Below are positions 60,801 to 64,000 of a stretch of DNA of 64,000 nt, piece after piece; position 1 is the first letter of the stretch, and each line of letters begins with the position of its first letter. The stretch is taken from positions 26,487,001-26,551,000 of the forward strand of contig CM059582.1 of NCBI GenBank assembly GCA_030407085.1. The letters run 5' to 3'. Source of the DNA: Trichopria drosophilae (Eukaryota > Arthropoda > Insecta > Hymenoptera > Diapriidae). The notes below the pieces were generated by a model. It did not search any database. It was not told where the DNA came from and saw nothing but the letters and a program-made list of their open reading frames with translations. The position numbers were made by a program, and so were the translations under genes.

Positions 60801-61945
60801 CTATCCTCTTGTGCATTTAACATATGGTAAAGCTGTCAAAGAATTTCTTGTAATCATCGAAAATTGTTTCACTTGTAATTTGAAAAATAGTTACATCTGA
60901 ATAACTTTTAAAATCATAAAAAAACAGTTCACTCTACTATATCTTTTTCCATATCAACTTTTGTACATGGCAAGGAGTAAACAAGGAATACGCTTAGGCT
61001 ACTTCTGAGAGAAATCCATGGAAGCCGTCTATTATGATTTTAAAAAAATCTTATGGCAATAAATACATCAAAGAACATCCAAGCATGGAGGATTTGTGAA
61101 CGACCGATTGCGAATATAATAGCCTTCACATTTAAAAAGTTGTAATATTTTCAATAAAGCCCAAACGTGATAATATGAAAAACTATAAACTATAAGGATT
61201 GTTAAGATAATTCTTACCATGAACAGTTGTTAAAGCCTTAAATTTAGTAAACAAAAATTAAATTTTTGAAAAGGGGCCGGACGTATGATTTTGAATCTGG
61301 TACAGAATATCTTCTGTTTTGTCGTAGTAAACATTCCTGATAGATAATCTTGGTTGCTTTATTTTGAATTTTGATACTAACTTATTTAAGCGCAATATGC
61401 GCCGTTCAAAAATGTTGGCAAGATTTTAAAATTGCTTGTCTTAAAGAACACACCTTTTAAGATGTTGACATCATGTTTTAGATATTAGAAATTTGTTGAT
61501 CTTTGAAATATTTACTGGTGGATTTGTGTAGATCAAATTAGTCACAATTGTAGACATATTTACGTCATCATTATTAGAATAAATGAAAATGTGACTTGAT
61601 CCATTTGGATTTTATAGAATTTGTAACGTCATCTATCAGAAACCGACATTAGATCTACATTTATTCATTTATATATAAAAATTAAAGATTTCTGTAAACG
61701 TGGTTGTAAAGAAGATCTATTTTCACCTTCTTAGATCTATTAACATAATCAAAATATATTTTAAAATCTTCTCCAGAAAGTTTTTTTATGTGCATTATGA
61801 TTTTATCTAGTAAAAAAATTTAAAAAAAAATGTCTTTTTAAGATTTTTCTGCTGATCGTGCAATAAAATAATCATAGAAATGTTACATAACTTTTTTGTT
61901 TGTATAAATTTATAAATACAATTACAGTTATTCGTATTCACGTTT
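60801..61945. other. Gap with no recognised gene
   Basis: AT-rich. A minus-strand CATG|GTAAGAATT at about 61217 has the form of a start-codon exon ending in phase 0, which PLD3 lacks, but the 18-kb distance makes this only a thought. Confidence 0.3.
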
Positions 61946-61949
61946 TTGC

Positions 61950-62565
61950 TAACAACACTGACCTACAAAATTTTACTTTTTGTCTGTCTTTCTCAAGCGA
62001 AGTATCATTATTTCCGACGTATTTTTCCATGCTAAAAACCATGGCGCTCCCAGAATTTTACTATCACATCACATTTTGGAGAAAAACGTGGTTGAATGTG
62101 TCAAAATCAGGGTTTTTCGTAATATTTCGGTTTATTTTGTAACAAAAAGGAACTTAGTTTTGACAAGCAAAGTATCATTTTCGAAGTATTTGCTCGTACT
62201 GTAACCGATGGTGCTACCACGTCACACTTTAGAGAAATATGAGATTAAATGTGGTTAAATTTAACCACGTTTTTCTCAGAAATATGAGGTTAAATGTGAC
62301 GTCATAGAAAAAATCCAGTAGCGCCACCGTTTTCAGCACGACAAAATACTTCATAAATCATACTTCACTTGTCAAAAAAAACTCGCCTTTGCTACAAAAT
62401 ACATCGAAATATGACCGAAAACACTGATTTTTACACATTTAACAATGTTTTTCTCCGAAGTGTGACGTGATAGCAAAATTCCGTTAGCGCCATCGTTTTC
62501 AGCACGAAGAAATACTACAGAAATGTTACTTAGCTGGCCAAAAGCAAAATCAGTAATTAATAAGT
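61950..62565. repeat. Palindromic cluster of the GCTGAAAACGATG family
   Basis: Direct units at 61970-62250 (CCATGCTAAAAACCATGGCGC, TTTACTATCACATCACATTTTGGAGAAAAACGTGG) are followed by inverted units at 62250-62560 (TAGCGCCATCGTTTTCAGCACG, TGTTTTTCTCCGAAGTGTGACGTGATAG). The axis is near GTGGTTAAATTTAACCAC at about 62252-62270. The frames 61900-62569 come from the repeat. Confidence 0.65.
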
Positions 62566-63115
62566 ACACCTATTAATGCTGTGTAGTTCTTTCATAATAT
62601 TGAAGTAAACGATGCAAACTTTCGAGAAAGAGCATAAGGCGGAAGTTCGACCGGTAATGTGAAGATTTAAAGTTTTTTAACATACATGAAATTAATTTAG
62701 AATTTTGACGAGAAGGTAAAATACTGATAAATCCAGCTACGTCATTATAAAATATTGATATAACAGTTTATCAAATTTTTAGTCCTACTGTCACTGAAAT
62801 GAAGAAATTTCACCCTTCGTTGCTTTGTAGTGATTTATCTTTAGTGGTCAAGCATGAAGCTTTAATACATCCTCTTACGTATTTACACGGGTGAGTTTCC
62901 CGAAAGGGTCTCTGAAATTTGTCGCCAACGCCATTTCCCGGATTCGGAGTGAAATTCAATTATCACATCTTTGTTTTTGCAATCTGCTATAAATTAATTC
63001 TTTAACTAGTATATATCAATCAACCTTTTACGTATCTAAAGCATTTATAACTTGCGTTTTTCGTTTTTAAATGAGCTCTGTACAATCGCTGTGTAATATA
63101 TTTCTTCGAATTTCG
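62566..63115. other. Gap with no recognised gene
   Basis: AT-rich sequence, nothing recognised. Confidence 0.3.
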
Positions 63116-63119
63116 TATA

Positions 63120-63605
63120 CATTTTTTGTGTATTTCATATAATTATTTAAACATTGTGCGATTAACTTTCCGGGTCTCTGAATATGAATCCGGAATTGCC
63201 AGATTTTTTAAATTCAAAATGCTGGATGTAATATGTAAGATCAAAATCCAAAATATTACTCATTTTATGCTTTCATTTTGTTCGTTGCATTTTGAAAGTT
63301 TCTCATTATTCGAGAGTTTTACTTGTATCAGAAATGATCAAACTTTATACAAACATTTTTTTTGAATAAATTCTGTCGTTAATTGTTTTAGGGGTAACAG
63401 TTGCGATATTTATGGAGTAACTAAAGGTGGCACTTATATTTGAACTATGATGAACGCTAATAAAATCTCTCAATCTCTTTTTAATGAGTTAAATTTTTAA
63501 TAATGCTCCAAATTGAATCTACCATTTTGAATTTGAAAACGTTTACAGCAGATTGGTAATTAACGACTCCGAAAACCTCGAAGAAACAAATGATTCAGAT
63601 TTTGA
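63120..63605. repeat. GGCGGATCC-family pair, direct then inverted (diverged)
   Basis: Direct remnant at 63170-63235 (CTGAATATGAATCCGGAATTGCCAGATTTTTTAAATTCAAAATGC) and inverted remnant at 63510-63580 (TTGAATCTACCATTTTGAATTTGAAAACG, GATTGGTAATTAACGACTCCGAAAACC), in the same head-to-head layout as the clusters at 2.2 and 26 kb. Confidence 0.5.
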
Positions 63606-63659
63606 TCTTTCAGATTTGATCAGATCGAAAATTTGACGACGGATTCACAAGCTTTCTCC

Positions 63660-63690
63660 AAAATAATAATAATCATAATAATAATAGTAA
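63660..63690. repeat. (TAA)n-type microsatellite
   Basis: AATAATAATAATCATAATAATAATAG. The sequence right after it (TTATCTTTATTGGCCAAC onwards) could be an antisense 3' end of a LINE, which often ends in such a tail, but no coding part is in the window. Confidence 0.5.
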
Positions 63691-64000
63691 ATTATCTTTA
63701 TTGGCCAACAAAATAAAAACACGGAGCAAACAACCATGTACAATGCCAAACGACGAGCCACAACTTTAAAAAGTTGTTTTACAGACTGACCTTATGTAAC
63801 AAAAATTTTTCACCACGAAATCCCCCAATCACAAAATTAAATGCACATCAGCAGAAATCTGAATTTTAAGGTTATTTCAAGGTCAACTTGATTATTTTTT
63901 AATGGAAACGCCTACTTTTGATACCGGATTGAAAAAGAGCGGAGAATTTTCCGTTAAAAATGATGTTTATCAAAATTATCGCAAGGTCAAACGATGGTCA

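Noticed and set aside
61205..61235. Minus-strand CATG|GTAAGAATT as the missing PLD3 start exon
   Set aside because: Phase fits, but the match is a few bases, 18 kb away, with no other support.
1..64000. CRISPR array, bacterial operon, phage or viral insertion
   Set aside because: No regular repeat-spacer series, no ribosome-binding-site-led gene strings and no capsid, polymerase or reverse transcriptase frame seen on either strand.

Overview
This is an AT-rich, intron- and repeat-laden stretch of an animal nuclear genome, almost certainly an insect. The arguments are one gene of the insect-expanded fatty acyl-CoA reductase (FAR) family, a second gene of the animal PLD3/PLD4 family, short GT-AG spliced exons, a TCAGT-type initiator candidate, short TTAGG runs and piggyBac-like and mariner-like MITEs. 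The order cannot be fixed from this window. No rRNA, CRISPR array, operon or bacterial signal is seen, and most open frames are chance or lie in repeats.

Two genes are well supported, both on the minus strand. (1) The 5' part of a FAR gene lies at 451-4957: four coding exons, 84+219+249+149 nt, with matching splice phases. They carry the NAD(P)H-binding TGGTGFIG motif and the VSTAYSNC segment. The rest runs off the left edge. A candidate non-coding first exon and promoter sit at about 21858-21914, which would make everything between a 17-kb first intron. (2) A PLD3-like gene lies at 30906-42954: nine exons in phase, 525 residues visible, one membrane anchor and two intact HKD motifs (H218-K220-D225 and H432-K434-D439). 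Only its extreme 5' end is unresolved. Introns of both genes are filled with non-autonomous transposons.

The rest is repeat landscape. The last PLD3 intron (31109-36594) holds the clearest structure. An inverted duplication of two CACTG-ended elements (31735-34336) is interrupted by an 875-bp palindromic piggyBac-like MITE with TTAA on both sides. The uninterrupted partner copy preserves the empty target site. Another near-perfect palindrome, with 480-bp arms, lies at 16968-18064. A dispersed unit containing the core AAAATGGCGGATCC recurs at about a dozen loci, often in head-to-head clusters and inside palindromes. A second family with about 170-bp units containing a GCTGAAAACGATG-type core recurs at 16.5, 19.6 and 62 kb.

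Right of 43 kb no intact gene was found. There is a frameshifted coding relic at 43550-44142 (minus), a GC-rich island at 48540-49210 that may be a promoter or first exon, several MITEs, and AT-rich sequence with no recognisable content.
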